From assembly GCF_003351225.1 (NCBI RefSeq), contig NZ_QQSY01000001.1, positions 996,124 through 1,060,123 of the forward strand: a stretch of DNA of 64,000 bases, read 5' to 3'. A program made the position numbers and the translations under genes. The notes beneath the pieces were generated by a model. That model was not told the origin of the DNA, did no database searches, and was given only the letters and a program-made list of their open reading frames with translations. Origin of the DNA: Dyella solisilvae (GTDB lineage: Bacteria > Pseudomonadota > Gammaproteobacteria > Xanthomonadales > Rhodanobacteraceae). Positions 17,222 to 26,013 of the stretch are shown one piece after another. How positions within the stretch are numbered: position 1 is the stretch's first letter; each line of letters opens with the position of its first letter.

Positions 17222-18684
17222 GCGAACCGGCGCCGAAGGCCGCGCAACCCTGGCTTTACCGCCTGATCGAGCCGGATGGTCGTCCCAGCCTGCGGCGGCG
17301 CCTGCTCTCCTCGCTGCTGGTGCCGCTGATGGTGCTGCTGGTGATCGAAGGACTGGTGACCTACAGCGGCGCGCTCTTCTACGCCAACCACGTGCACGAC
17401 CGCGACCTCGCCGACGACGCCACCACGCTCGCGCAGATGCTCAGCCAGGAAGACCTCGGCGGGCAGATTTCGCCGCAGGCGCGCTTCCTGCTCGAATACG
17501 CGCCGGAAGGCCACAACTACTTCAGCGTCACCAGCCAGCGCCACGGCCTGCTCGCCGGCAGCGCCGAACTGCAGCCGGCCCCGCTGTCGGCCGCCTCCAT
17601 GGACGGGGAGCCGGCGCTTTTCAGCACATTTGTCTACACGCCGAGCCAGAAGCGTCGCGAACTGCGCGCCGCGACTGTGCGCATCCCCAACCTGCGCGAT
17701 CCCAGCGACCAGCTCACGGTCACCATGGCCGAGACCCTCCACGACCGCCACCAGCAGGCGCGGGAGATCCTGCTGCTGAGCATTCCGGCGCAGGCGATCC
17801 TGATCGCCAGCGTGTTCGTCCTCGTGCTCTACGGCGTGCGCGTGGGCCTGCGCCAGCTCGATCCACTCACTGCACGACTGGCGGCGCGCGAACACGACCT
17901 CGCTCCGATCGGCGATGCCGACGTGCCGGTGGAGATCCTGCCCCTCACCCGCACCATCGACGGCCTGTTCGCCCGCCAGCGCGGCATGCTCGCGCTGCAG
18001 GAGCGCTTCATCGCCGACGCCGCCCACCAGTTGAAGACGCCGCTGGCCGGCCTGCGCGTTCACGTCGAGCGTGCCCAGGCCGATCCCAGCAAGGAGACCG
18101 TCGATGACGCGCTTCAGCACATCCTGCGCCTCACCCAGCGCGCCAGCCGCACCTCCAGCCAGTTGCTCGCGCTGACCCGCGCACAGTCACCCGACATGGG
18201 CGACAGCAGCACCCACTGCCTGCTCGACCTCGCGCAACTCGTGCCCGAGTTGCTCGGCTTGCGCGTGCACGATGCGATCGCGGCATCCGTCGACCTCGGC
18301 TACGAGGGTCCGGCCGGCCCCGTGTGGATCGACGGCGATCGCATCTCGCTGCAGGAACTGCTCGACAACCTGATCGACAACAGCCTGCGCTACGCCGGCC
18401 GCAACAGCATCGTGACCGCTGGCGTGTCGGTCGTCGCTGGCGGAGCGTGCCTGAGCGTGGAAGACAACGGCCCCGGCGTGCCGCCCGCCTTTCTCGAACG
18501 ACTCGGCGAACGTTTCTTCCGCGTACCCGGCATCACCGAGGAAGGCACCGGCCTGGGCCTCGCCATCGTGCAGCGCATCGCCGAGCGCCATCATGCACAG
18601 GTCCACTACCTCGCCAGCAGCGGTGGCGGCCTGCGGGTGGAGATTGTGTTTCCGTCGGCGCGCACGTCGAAGGTGGTGGGGTGA
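17218..18684 (+). CDS. Sensor histidine kinase, HisKA type
   Basis: A 488-aa kinase. TM1 is at about 34-56 and TM2 at about 184-206, enclosing a periplasmic sensor of roughly 125 residues. A short HAMP-like linker follows, then the H-box FIADAAHQLKTPLAGL with His270. The ATPase domain has the N-box LLDNLIDNSLRYA, VEDNGPGVP, and GTGLGLAIVQRI. The extracellular domain resembles the 2CSK_N sensors of QseC/TctE-type kinases. It should phosphorylate the regulator encoded just upstream. Its stimulus is unknown; proximity to the iron-reduction operon suggests metals or the redox state of the periplasm. Confidence 0.92.
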   Translation: MSEPAPKAAQPWLYRLIEPDGRPSLRRRLLSSLLVPLMVLLVIEGLVTYSGALFYANHVHDRDLADDATTLAQMLSQEDLGGQISPQARFLLEYAPEGHNYFSVTSQRHGLLAGSAELQPAPLSAASMDGEPALFSTFVYTPSQKRRELRAATVRIPNLRDPSDQLTVTMAETLHDRHQQAREILLLSIPAQAILIASVFVLVLYGVRVGLRQLDPLTARLAAREHDLAPIGDADVPVEILPLTRTIDGLFARQRGMLALQERFIADAAHQLKTPLAGLRVHVERAQADPSKETVDDALQHILRLTQRASRTSSQLLALTRAQSPDMGDSSTHCLLDLAQLVPELLGLRVHDAIAASVDLGYEGPAGPVWIDGDRISLQELLDNLIDNSLRYAGRNSIVTAGVSVVAGGACLSVEDNGPGVPPAFLERLGERFFRVPGITEEGTGLGLAIVQRIAERHHAQVHYLASSGGGLRVEIVFPSARTSKVVG

Positions 18685-18787
18685 TGGTGGACTGTTCGTC
18701 CACCTTTTCGCGCGAGGCGCCCCGAAGTTAGCCTTGGTTGTGGAGATGGTTGGGTGATGGGTTGACCGGCCCCTCCGCGCCGATGCA

Positions 18788-19021
18788 CGTCGTGCCTGCG
18801 AGGCGTCTGTCAAAAGCCGAAGGCAGATCATGCAGGACAAGCGCCAAGCGCACGGAGCGTCACTTGAGCGGTGCCGGAAGGGCACTCCTGCCTCACTCCC
18901 TCAAGCTCGTCATCCCTGCGAGGCGCATTTCAACAGCCGGAGGCTGGTCAGGCTGGACGGCGCGAAGCGCGGAGCCCCCACACTAAGCGCCTGCGAAAGG
19001 CACCCTTGCGTCACGCTCCGG
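18788..19021. repeat. Degenerate 120-bp tandem repeat, two copies
   Basis: One copy starts at 18788 (CGTCGTGCCTGCGAGGCG) and the next at 18908 (CGTCATCCCTGCGAGGCG). They stay alignable through an AAGCGC-GGAGC core to a shared ending (CTGCG-AAGGCAC-C-TGC-TCAC). A third start-like segment at 19025 runs into the large palindrome. No convincing ORF is present. Confidence 0.65.
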
Positions 19022-20020
19022 CACCCGTCATCCCAGCGAAAGCTGGGATCCAGTGACTTTGGCGCTTGGCTCCGTGTTTCGCGTTTCCGCCAGTTTGCCG
19101 CCTACGCGGCGGGCGTTTCGATCGCCTGCCGGCGCTCGAGTCACTTTTCTTTGCTGGCCCAAAGAAAAGTAACCCAAAGAAATGGCCTCAAAGGCTCGTA
19201 GCGATATGTGGGGACAACCCTGGTGAACTGGAGTCAGCCGGATCGGTGACGTGCAACCTCAAGGACCGCGGCTACACCGCAACGCGCCGTAGCGAAGAGG
19301 GGGCGCAGCAATGCGCGACATACGAGCGCTGACTAGTGGAGCCACTCTGATCGCCACCTTGCTACCTCTTGGACAGCGGCTACACCGCGGGGCGCCCTTG
19401 CGGAGAGGACTTAAAGCGTGGAGTGTGGTTCTGACTCAAAGGCCTCATGCGCTGACCACGCACCATTGCATCAGGAGTGCTGGTCGCGGGAATGGCTCCT
19501 CACCCTCGTAAAGGTGGCAATGCCCCAACCCTCTTTCCCACGGGAACTAACTTCGTGGCGCCCAGAGGTGAGAGGGATCGAAGAGCACTGCGAAGAGAGA
19601 GATGACGCAGGGGGAACAGTGCTTTAAGTCCTCAGTACGACGCCGCCCCGCGGTGTAGCCGCTATCCGCGAGGTAGCACGCGACGAATTCGGCTTGCCTC
19701 AGTCATCAGCGCTCGTATGCCATGCAGTGCTGCGCACCCTCTCCGCCACGGCGCGTTGCCGGGTAGCAGCTGTCCCCGAGGTAGCACGAAGCCGATCCGG
19801 CTGGCCGCAGTCGCCCGGGCTTGTATTCCACATATCGCTACGAGCCTTTCAGGCCATTTTCTTTGGGTTACTTTTCTTTTGGGCCAGCAAAAGAAAAGTG
19901 ACTCGAGCGTCGGCAGACGATCGAAACGCCCGCCGCGTAGGCGGCAAGCTGGCGGGAAGGCCTCAGAAGAAGCAAAGAGCCAAAGTCACTGGATCCCAGC
20001 TTTCGCTGGGATGACGGGTG
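19022..20020. repeat. 1-kb imperfect palindrome with 400-bp arms, no gene
   Basis: The left arm (19022-19417) is the inverted counterpart of the right arm (19621-20020), with 203 bp between them. The outermost 39 bases are inverted copies (CACCCGTCATCCCAGCGAAA at 19022 against its complement ending at 20020). Well-conserved inner blocks follow, including AAAGAAAAGTAACCCAAAGAA and GAGGACTTAAAGC. Each arm also holds a smaller degenerate repeat around CGGCTACACCGC, spaced about 108 bp. Open frames here have no recognisable protein features. I interpret it as a non-autonomous mobile or extragenic repeat element. The whole interval 18685-20283 appears gene-free. Confidence 0.75.
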
Positions 20021-20168
20021 TTGCAGCGTCAGGCAAACACGCCCCTCGGTGCACACGCGACAGGCACTCCGCGCGCCGCGCCCCTCAACCAGCCTTCAGC
20101 TACAGAAACTCACCCCACCCGGATGGCGAGCAAAGAAGCACGCACAACCAGCCCCACCTTCCACCCAC

Positions 20169-20198
20169 AAAAAAACGGCGACGCAAACGCGTCGCCGT
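20169..20198 (-). terminator. Rho-independent terminator (distal of two)
   Basis: The perfect stem ACGGCGACGC/GCGTCGCCGT with loop AAAC is followed on the minus strand by a run of T (A-run at 20169-20175). It lies downstream of the aminotransferase gene. Confidence 0.8.
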
Positions 20199-20239
20199 CG
20201 TCACACATCCCCTGCATGGGAACTACTTGAGACAAACCA

Positions 20240-20280
20240 TCAACAAAGAAAACGCCGCGGGACTTGCACCCCGCGGCGTT
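20240..20280 (-). terminator. Rho-independent terminator (proximal of two)
   Basis: The stem AACGCCGCGGG/CCCGCGGCGTT with an 8-nt loop begins three bases after the aminotransferase stop. On the minus strand it is followed by TTTTCTTTG. It is in tandem with the terminator at 20169-20198. Confidence 0.8.
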
Positions 20281-20283
20281 CAA

Positions 20284-21690
20284 TTACATCGCCTTCTTGG
20301 CCTTGGTCAGCAGCTGGTCGAGCAGCGCGATGGCCAGGTCAATCTCTTCGTGCGTGATGTCGAGCGACGGCGCGAAGGTGATCACGTTCTTGTACCAACC
20401 GCCCACGTCGAGCACGAGGCCGATCTTCTTGCCGTTGTGCTCGAGGTCGCCGGCGAGGCCGATGTCGACCATCTTGTCGAGCAGCGCCTTGTTCGGCGTG
20501 AAGCCGTCGTCGGTGCAGATCTCGGCGCGCAGCGCGAGGCCGAGGCCGTCGACGTCGCCAATTTCCTTGTGACGCTTCTGCAGGTCCTTGAGGCCGTCGA
20601 GGAAGTGGGCGCCCTTCTTCGCCACGTTGGTCTCGTAGTCCAGCTCGTAGCCCATCTTGATCACTTCCAGACCCAGCGAGGTGCCCAGCGGGTTGGAGTT
20701 GAAGGTCGAGTGGGTGGAGCCCGGCGGGAAGATGGTCGGGTTGATCATCTCTTCGCGCGCCCACAGGCCGGACAGCGGGTTCAGGCCGTTGGTCAGCGCC
20801 TTGCCGAACACGATCGCGTCCGGCGTCACGCCGAAGTGCTCGATCGACCACAGCTTGCCGGTACGCCAGAAGCCCATCTGGATTTCGTCGACGACCATCA
20901 GGATGCCGTACTGGTCCAGCACCTTCTTCAGATCCTTGAAGAAGTTCTTCGGCGGGATGACGTAGCCGCCCGTGCCCTGGATCGGCTCGACGTAGAACGC
21001 GGCGTATTCAGCCTGATTGACCTTGGGATCCCACACGCCGTTGTATTCGGTTTCGAACAGGCGGGCGAACTGGCGCACGCAGGCGTCCGAATACTCTTCC
21101 GGCGTCATGCCCTTCGGGCGACGGAACGGATACGGGAACGGGATGAACATCGCGCGCTCGCCGAAGTGGCCGAAGCGACGACGGTAGCGGTAGCTGGAGG
21201 TGATCGACGAAGCGCCCAGCGTACGGCCGTGGTAGCCGCCCTCGAAGGCGAACATCAGGCTCTTGCCGTTCTTGAAGTTGCGCACCAGCTTCAGCGAGTC
21301 TTCGACCGCCTGCGCGCCGCCGACGTTGAAGTGCACGCGGCCCTTCAGGCCGAACTTCTCCTGCGCGTCGACCGCGATGGTCTTGGCCAGCTCGATGCGG
21401 GTCTGGTGCAGGTACTGGCTGGCGACCTGCGGCAGCACGTCGATCTGGCGCTTGAGCGTGTCGTTCAGGCGCTTGTTGCCGTAGCCGAAGTTGACGGCCG
21501 AATACCACATCTGCAGGTCGAGGAACGGCGTCTCGGCCGTGTCGTACATCCAGCTGCCTTCGCCGTGGCGGAAGATCTTCGGCGGGTCGACGTAGTGCAC
21601 GGTATCGCCGAACGAGCTCCACTCGGCCTCATCGGCCAGCAGCTGCGCGTCGGGAATCACGACGCCAGCGTTCTTGTCGTAAGCGTTCAT
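20284..21690 (-). CDS. Class III PLP-dependent aminotransferase
   Basis: A 468-aa fold-type I aminotransferase of the ornithine/acetylornithine/diaminobutyrate class. GGAQAVEDSLKL (phosphate-binding region) is at about 124-135, FEGGYHGRTLGA at 149-160 and VVDEIQMGFWRTG at 266-278 (Asp that contacts the pyridine N). The Schiff-base Lys297 is in VFGKALTNGL. The substrate cannot be assigned from sequence. It is preceded on the same strand, 57 bp away, by an MtnX-like phosphatase gene, so a pathway that dephosphorylates and transaminates one compound is plausible. Two tandem terminators follow the gene. Confidence 0.9.
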   Translation of the reverse strand: MNAYDKNAGVVIPDAQLLADEAEWSSFGDTVHYVDPPKIFRHGEGSWMYDTAETPFLDLQMWYSAVNFGYGNKRLNDTLKRQIDVLPQVASQYLHQTRIELAKTIAVDAQEKFGLKGRVHFNVGGAQAVEDSLKLVRNFKNGKSLMFAFEGGYHGRTLGASSITSSYRYRRRFGHFGERAMFIPFPYPFRRPKGMTPEEYSDACVRQFARLFETEYNGVWDPKVNQAEYAAFYVEPIQGTGGYVIPPKNFFKDLKKVLDQYGILMVVDEIQMGFWRTGKLWSIEHFGVTPDAIVFGKALTNGLNPLSGLWAREEMINPTIFPPGSTHSTFNSNPLGTSLGLEVIKMGYELDYETNVAKKGAHFLDGLKDLQKRHKEIGDVDGLGLALRAEICTDDGFTPNKALLDKMVDIGLAGDLEHNGKKIGLVLDVGGWYKNVITFAPSLDITHEEIDLAIALLDQLLTKAKKAM

Positions 21691-21747
21691 TGGTAAATCC
21701 GGAAACGATCAAATGGGGAAGAGCGGGCAACGCCCGCCCAGAGGGAA

Positions 21748-22452
21748 TCAGAGCGAAGCAACCGCCAGCGCAGGGGCAGCCGGCGCATGTTCGGCCAGCA
21801 GGCTGCCATCGAGCAGGCGCGGCAACAGTTCCAGCGCATCCTCGAAGCCGGTGATCGGCACATAGGGGATGCCGGCGGCGCGGCAATGCTCAATCAGGCG
21901 GTGCTTGGCGAACACGAAATCGACGCGGTCGGCGGCGCAGAAGTCGGACGCGCCATCGCCGATCAGCAGGGTCTTAGCGCCGTTCTTGCTGGCCTGGGCG
22001 GCCACGGCGCACTTGCAGGTGCCGCTGCGGCAGCCGTCAGCCTGGAACGGCGAGGTGAGCTGCCACTTCTGCGGCGGCGTGGCGGGCGCCAGGTGATTGG
22101 CGGCCAGCGGCAGGTCGTCCAGGCCGTAGCGCGCCAGGATCTTCTTGATCGCGTAGTCCAGACCGTCGCTGACGATGCGGATCGGCGTATCGAGGTCGCG
22201 CGCCTGCTTCACGAACGCCGGGAAGGCGTGGTCGATCCACAGGGAGGACAGGTGCTTGTCCAGCTCATCGTGGTTCATGTCGAGCAGGCTCACCTGCCCG
22301 GTCATGCACTCGCGCGAGCCAATGCGGCCGGCGCGCCAGTCCTGCTCCAGGGTTTCCCAGCCAGGGCGGCCAAAACGGTCGAGCAGCGAGTCGATCACGT
22401 CCTCGACGGAGATGGTGCCGTCGAAATCGCAGAGAATGGTCCAGCCAGTCAC
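21748..22452 (-). CDS. MtnX-like HAD-IB phosphatase
   Basis: A 234-aa HAD hydrolase. Motif I is ILCDFDGTIS (nucleophile and acid Asp), motif II is IRIVSDG, and motif III/IV is LLIGDGASDFCAA. An unusual Cys-rich stretch, DGCRSGTCKCA, lies at about 142-152. The family includes MtnX of methionine salvage and phosphoserine-phosphatase relatives. No mtn genes are nearby, so the substrate is open. I chose the GTG at 22452 because GGAG is nine bases upstream and the conserved domain begins at the next residues; a TTG at 22551 would add 33 unconserved residues. It is operonic with the aminotransferase. Confidence 0.85.
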   Translation of the reverse strand: MTGWTILCDFDGTISVEDVIDSLLDRFGRPGWETLEQDWRAGRIGSRECMTGQVSLLDMNHDELDKHLSSLWIDHAFPAFVKQARDLDTPIRIVSDGLDYAIKKILARYGLDDLPLAANHLAPATPPQKWQLTSPFQADGCRSGTCKCAVAAQASKNGAKTLLIGDGASDFCAADRVDFVFAKHRLIEHCRAAGIPYVPITGFEDALELLPRLLDGSLLAEHAPAAPALAVASL

Positions 22453-22701
22453 AAGGTGAAGCTCCGCATTGCAGTATGGCGACACGATAGGTACGCACCC
22501 CTTTCGGCCCCCTTTCTTTCCGAAAGATACTGCGCGGGCTGGTCTATCCAACTGGTAAGACTTTCATAAGCCTGACGAAGGTCAGGTCGGCTATGCTTGG
22601 GCACTTGTTGGCGCTGCGCCAGTGACGAGCCCACCCGACTTGTCGCCTGAACGTTCAGGAAATTCGTGCTTCAGCGTCGAAATCACCCGGATCTGTCGAA
22701 C

Positions 22702-24117
22702 ATGGAAGCTGTACCCGTCCGGCATCGTCTCCCGCTTGCCAGCGCCCTGCTTGTCTGGGCCCTGGTGGTGCTGGGGGGCTGCTCGGTGGCGCCATTGCCC
22801 GAGCTCAAACCGTCTGTTCCCGAGACCTGGCGCAATGCGCCGGCCGGTGTCGCGCCGCCCAGTGCCGACCTGCACGGCTGGTGGCAGGCGCTGGGTGACC
22901 CGGAGCTGGATGCGCTGATCGACCGGGCCCTGCAATCCAACCTTGACGTGGCTCAGGCCGCCGAGCGCATGCGCGCCGCCCGCCTGCTCAACCGCCACGC
23001 CCGTGACCCCTACCTGCCCTCGCTGCACGGGCGCACCAACGATGTGATCGACCCGGACACCACGGCTTCGTACTTCGTGGTGGGTTTCGACGCGTTGTGG
23101 GAGCTCCCCCTGTTCGGCGCCTGGCAGAGCGCCAAGCGCATCTCCCAGGGACAGCTTGATGGCGCCGACGCCGCCCTGCGGGGCGCTCAGGTATCGCTGG
23201 TGGCCGAAGTCAGCCGCCGCTGGATCGAATTGCGCTCGGCACAGCAGCAGGCCCGCCTGCTCTCCGCCATCGTCGATGCCCAACAGGAGAAGCTGCGCCT
23301 GCTGAAGGTGCGCGAACAGCTCCGACTGGTCGCGCCCTCCGACGTGGCCCGCAGCCAGGCCGAACTGCTGCACGCGCAGGCGGCCCTCACCGAGCCGCAG
23401 CAGACCATCAACAGCAGCGTCCAGCAGCTCGCGGTACTGCTCGGCCAACCCGAGCCGGACCCCGAGTGGTTGCAGCCGGGCGCCCAGCCGCACCTGGGTG
23501 ACTGGAAACTCACCACTGCCCCGGCCGACATGCTGCGCGCACGTCCGGAGATCGCCAGCGCCGAGGCAGACGTGCTGCGCGCCGCCGGTGAACTGGGCAT
23601 GAGCCGCGCTGAGATCTATCCGCATATCGGCCTCGGCGCCTCGATCCAGTGGTCGGCCAATATCGCGTCCAACTACCGCGTGCATACCGGTGAGGCAATT
23701 TTTTCCTATGGCCCTGTGATCGACGTCCCGCTGTTCGACTGGGGCCAGCGCGTCGCCGCCGCGCATGCCAAAGACCATGAGCTGCGCGCCGCCGTGTATG
23801 CCTATCGCCAGGCCGTGCTGCAGGGCGTAGCCGAGGCGGAGACGGCGATGGGTGACCTCGAACAGCTGCGTGGCCGCGAAGAAGCCTCACAGCAGGCATC
23901 GGACTCGCTGCAGACCAGCGTGACCGCACTGCGCAAGCGCGCCGAGCTCAACCTGGGCAGCAACCTGGACATCCAGGAGGGCCTCATCGAAGGCCATCGC
24001 GCCGAGCTGGACCTGGTGGGCGCGGTTGCTGCGCGCGACCTGGCCTATGTGGCCCTGTACAAGGCCCTGGGTGGCGCCCCGATGCCGAACCCGCCGCTGC
24101 CGCGGAGCGACGACTGA
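22702..24117 (+). CDS. NodT-type outer-membrane efflux lipoprotein
   Basis: A 471-aa TolC-like protein of the RND/ABC outer-membrane factor family. A lipoprotein signal with lipobox VLGGC (Cys27) is followed by WWQALGDPELDALIDRAL, typical of NodT/OprM. Two long alpha-helical repeats follow, with an internal VVGFDALWELPLFGAWQSAK and YGPVIDVPLFDWGQR. It should form the trimeric exit duct. ATG 22702 gives a proper signal peptide; the GTG at 22666 is less likely. Its stop overlaps the permease ATG by one base, so it heads the exporter operon. Confidence 0.9.
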   Translation: MEAVPVRHRLPLASALLVWALVVLGGCSVAPLPELKPSVPETWRNAPAGVAPPSADLHGWWQALGDPELDALIDRALQSNLDVAQAAERMRAARLLNRHARDPYLPSLHGRTNDVIDPDTTASYFVVGFDALWELPLFGAWQSAKRISQGQLDGADAALRGAQVSLVAEVSRRWIELRSAQQQARLLSAIVDAQQEKLRLLKVREQLRLVAPSDVARSQAELLHAQAALTEPQQTINSSVQQLAVLLGQPEPDPEWLQPGAQPHLGDWKLTTAPADMLRARPEIASAEADVLRAAGELGMSRAEIYPHIGLGASIQWSANIASNYRVHTGEAIFSYGPVIDVPLFDWGQRVAAAHAKDHELRAAVYAYRQAVLQGVAEAETAMGDLEQLRGREEASQQASDSLQTSVTALRKRAELNLGSNLDIQEGLIEGHRAELDLVGAVAARDLAYVALYKALGGAPMPNPPLPRSDD

Positions 24118-25250
24118 TGGTCGCCCTGGCTCGCAAGACCCTCGTCTACGAGTGGCGCCGCTTCCTGCCCGCCATCCTGGCGGTCGGCTTCTCCGGTCTG
24201 TTGCAGTTGCTGCAGGCGGCGCTGGTGCTGGGCATCTTCGGCAGCGCCAGCGTGTACATCACCGGCTCATCGGCGGACCTCTGGGCCGGTTATCCCGGCA
24301 CGCAGAGCGTCAACCTCGGCCGCTCGATCGACGCCGGCGTGGAAATGCGACTTCGCATGGACCCGGACGTGACCGCCGTCGAACCGTTCCGCTGGGTCGA
24401 TGCCGACTGGCGCGGCCCCAACGACACCGGCGGCGTATCGGTCTTCGTCTCCGGCATCAACGCCCGGCCCGACGGCATGATGTTCTCGCGCGCGCTGCCG
24501 CTGGACCTGCGCGCCCGACTCAACGAGCCGGACGCGGTGATCGTCGATCGCGCCGACTTGAGCAGCCTGGGCGTCGGCGTGGGCGACACCGCGGTGATCA
24601 ACGGCCATCGCGTGCGCGTCGTCGGCGTCAGCAGTGGCCTGCGTGCGCTGGGCGGCGTCAACGTGGTGGCCTCGCTGGCGACCGCGGCGTCGCTGGACAC
24701 CGACCCGTCCAACGTCAACCGCATGACCTATTTCGTCGCCAAGGTGCGCGATCCGTCCAATGCGCCTGGGGTAGCCGAGCGCTTGCGCGGCAACCGCGCC
24801 TTTGGCAACTACGACGTGTGGACCGCCGAGGATTTCGCGCGCCGCTCGCAGCTGTACTGGATGTTCGACACCGGCGCCGGCGCGGGCGTGCTGTTCCTCG
24901 CCGGCATCGTGTTCCTCGTCGGCGCCGTGATCACCAGCCAGACGCTGGTGGCGGCGGTGGTGGGATCGGTACGCGAGTACGCCACGCTCAACGCACTCGG
25001 AGTCGGCGTCGGCGCCTTGCGCAAGGTGGTGATGGAGCAGGCGTTCTGGGTCGGCGCGATAGGACTTGCCGGCAGCACCATACTGGGCGGCATCGCCCTG
25101 GTGTTCGCGCATAGTCGCAACGTTCCGGTGGCGCTCGACCCGCTGACCGCAGTGGCCTGCCTCGTGCTGGGCATGGGGCTGGCGATCGTGTCGGGCCTGG
25201 CCGCCATGCGCAGCCTGCACCGCGCCGATCCCGCGACGTTGCTGAGGTAA
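24117..25250 (+). CDS. ABC exporter permease, MacB/DevC (FtsX-like) type
   Basis: A 377-aa permease. One helix near the N terminus (about 17-42) is followed by a periplasmic domain of roughly 210 residues and then three helices near the C terminus (GAGVLFLAGIVFLVGAVITS, QAFWVGAIGLAGSTILGGIA and a last one ending LAAMRSLHRADPATLLR). This is the topology of type VII (MacB/DevC) mechanotransmission exporters. The nucleotide-binding domain is separate, as in DevBCA. The ATPase gene follows by four bases. Confidence 0.88.
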   Translation: MVALARKTLVYEWRRFLPAILAVGFSGLLQLLQAALVLGIFGSASVYITGSSADLWAGYPGTQSVNLGRSIDAGVEMRLRMDPDVTAVEPFRWVDADWRGPNDTGGVSVFVSGINARPDGMMFSRALPLDLRARLNEPDAVIVDRADLSSLGVGVGDTAVINGHRVRVVGVSSGLRALGGVNVVASLATAASLDTDPSNVNRMTYFVAKVRDPSNAPGVAERLRGNRAFGNYDVWTAEDFARRSQLYWMFDTGAGAGVLFLAGIVFLVGAVITSQTLVAAVVGSVREYATLNALGVGVGALRKVVMEQAFWVGAIGLAGSTILGGIALVFAHSRNVPVALDPLTAVACLVLGMGLAIVSGLAAMRSLHRADPATLLR

Positions 25251-25254
25251 CGCG

Positions 25255-26013
25255 ATGAGCGAACCGATGCCACAGATCGCCACCCCGATCTCGCTGCAGG
25301 CGCGCGGCGTCAGCAAGTCCTTCGCCTCGGGCAAGGTGCAGAGCACGGTCCTGCATGACCTCACGCTGGACATCCGCGCGGGCGAGCTGACCCTGATCTC
25401 CGGCCCTTCCGGTTGCGGCAAGAGCACGCTGCTGGCGATCCTCAGCGGATTGCAGCGCCCTGACGGCGGCCAGGTCATCGCGCTGGGCGAGGATCTGGGC
25501 GAGCTCGACCTGCGCGCGCTGGAGCGCTTCCGCCTGCTGCATACTGGTTTCGTGTTCCAGGGCTTCAACCTGTTCCCCGCGCTCAACGCCCGCGAGCAGG
25601 TCGAACTGCCGCTGAGCTACCTGGGCCTTGCGCCCGCCGAGGCGCGCCGGCGCGCCATGGCCTCGCTCGAGGAGGTAGGCCTCGGCCCGCGCATGACCCT
25701 GCGTCCATCCGAACTCTCCGGTGGCGAAAAGCAGCGCGTGGCGATCGCCCGCGCCCTCGCCAAGCGGCCGGACTTGCTGTTCGCCGACGAACCCACCAGC
25801 GCGCTGGATGCCGCCAATGGCCAGATCGTGATCGACATCCTGCACCGCATCGCCCGCAACCATGGCACCACGGTGCTGTGTGTCAGCCATGATCCGCGCC
25901 TGGTCGGTCACGCTGATCGCGTGCTGGCGATGGAGGATGGACGTATCCTTAGCGACCGTGTGCCCTCCCCTACATCGACGCCGGCGTCCGGCATCGAGGA
26001 ACCCCAAGCATGA
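25255..26013 (+). CDS. ABC exporter ATPase (MacB/LolD type)
   Basis: A 252-aa nucleotide-binding subunit. Walker A is GPSGCGKST (residues 50-58), the Q-loop is FVFQGFNLFPAL, the signature is LSGGEKQRVAIARAL and Walker B is LLFADEPTSALD. The H-loop is LCVSHDPRL. It powers the permease encoded just upstream. Its stop overlaps the adaptor ATG by four bases (26010-26013). The exported substrate is unknown. Confidence 0.93.
   Translation: MSEPMPQIATPISLQARGVSKSFASGKVQSTVLHDLTLDIRAGELTLISGPSGCGKSTLLAILSGLQRPDGGQVIALGEDLGELDLRALERFRLLHTGFVFQGFNLFPALNAREQVELPLSYLGLAPAEARRRAMASLEEVGLGPRMTLRPSELSGGEKQRVAIARALAKRPDLLFADEPTSALDAANGQIVIDILHRIARNHGTTVLCVSHDPRLVGHADRVLAMEDGRILSDRVPSPTSTPASGIEEPQA

Noticed and set aside
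18685-20283. CRISPR array or small-RNA gene in the repeat region
   Set aside because: The repeats are about 120 bp and 400 bp and degenerate, without short identical repeats or regular unique spacers. No tRNA or rRNA features are visible.
19717-21696. A 659-codon plus-strand frame over the palindrome and aminotransferase gene
   Set aside because: It runs antisense to a well-supported aminotransferase and through repeat DNA, has no domain features, and ends just past the aminotransferase start.
21748-22452. Methionine-salvage mtnX assignment
   Set aside because: The motifs are MtnX-like, but none of mtnA, mtnB, mtnC, mtnD or mtnW is nearby, and related HAD-IB phosphatases have other substrates.
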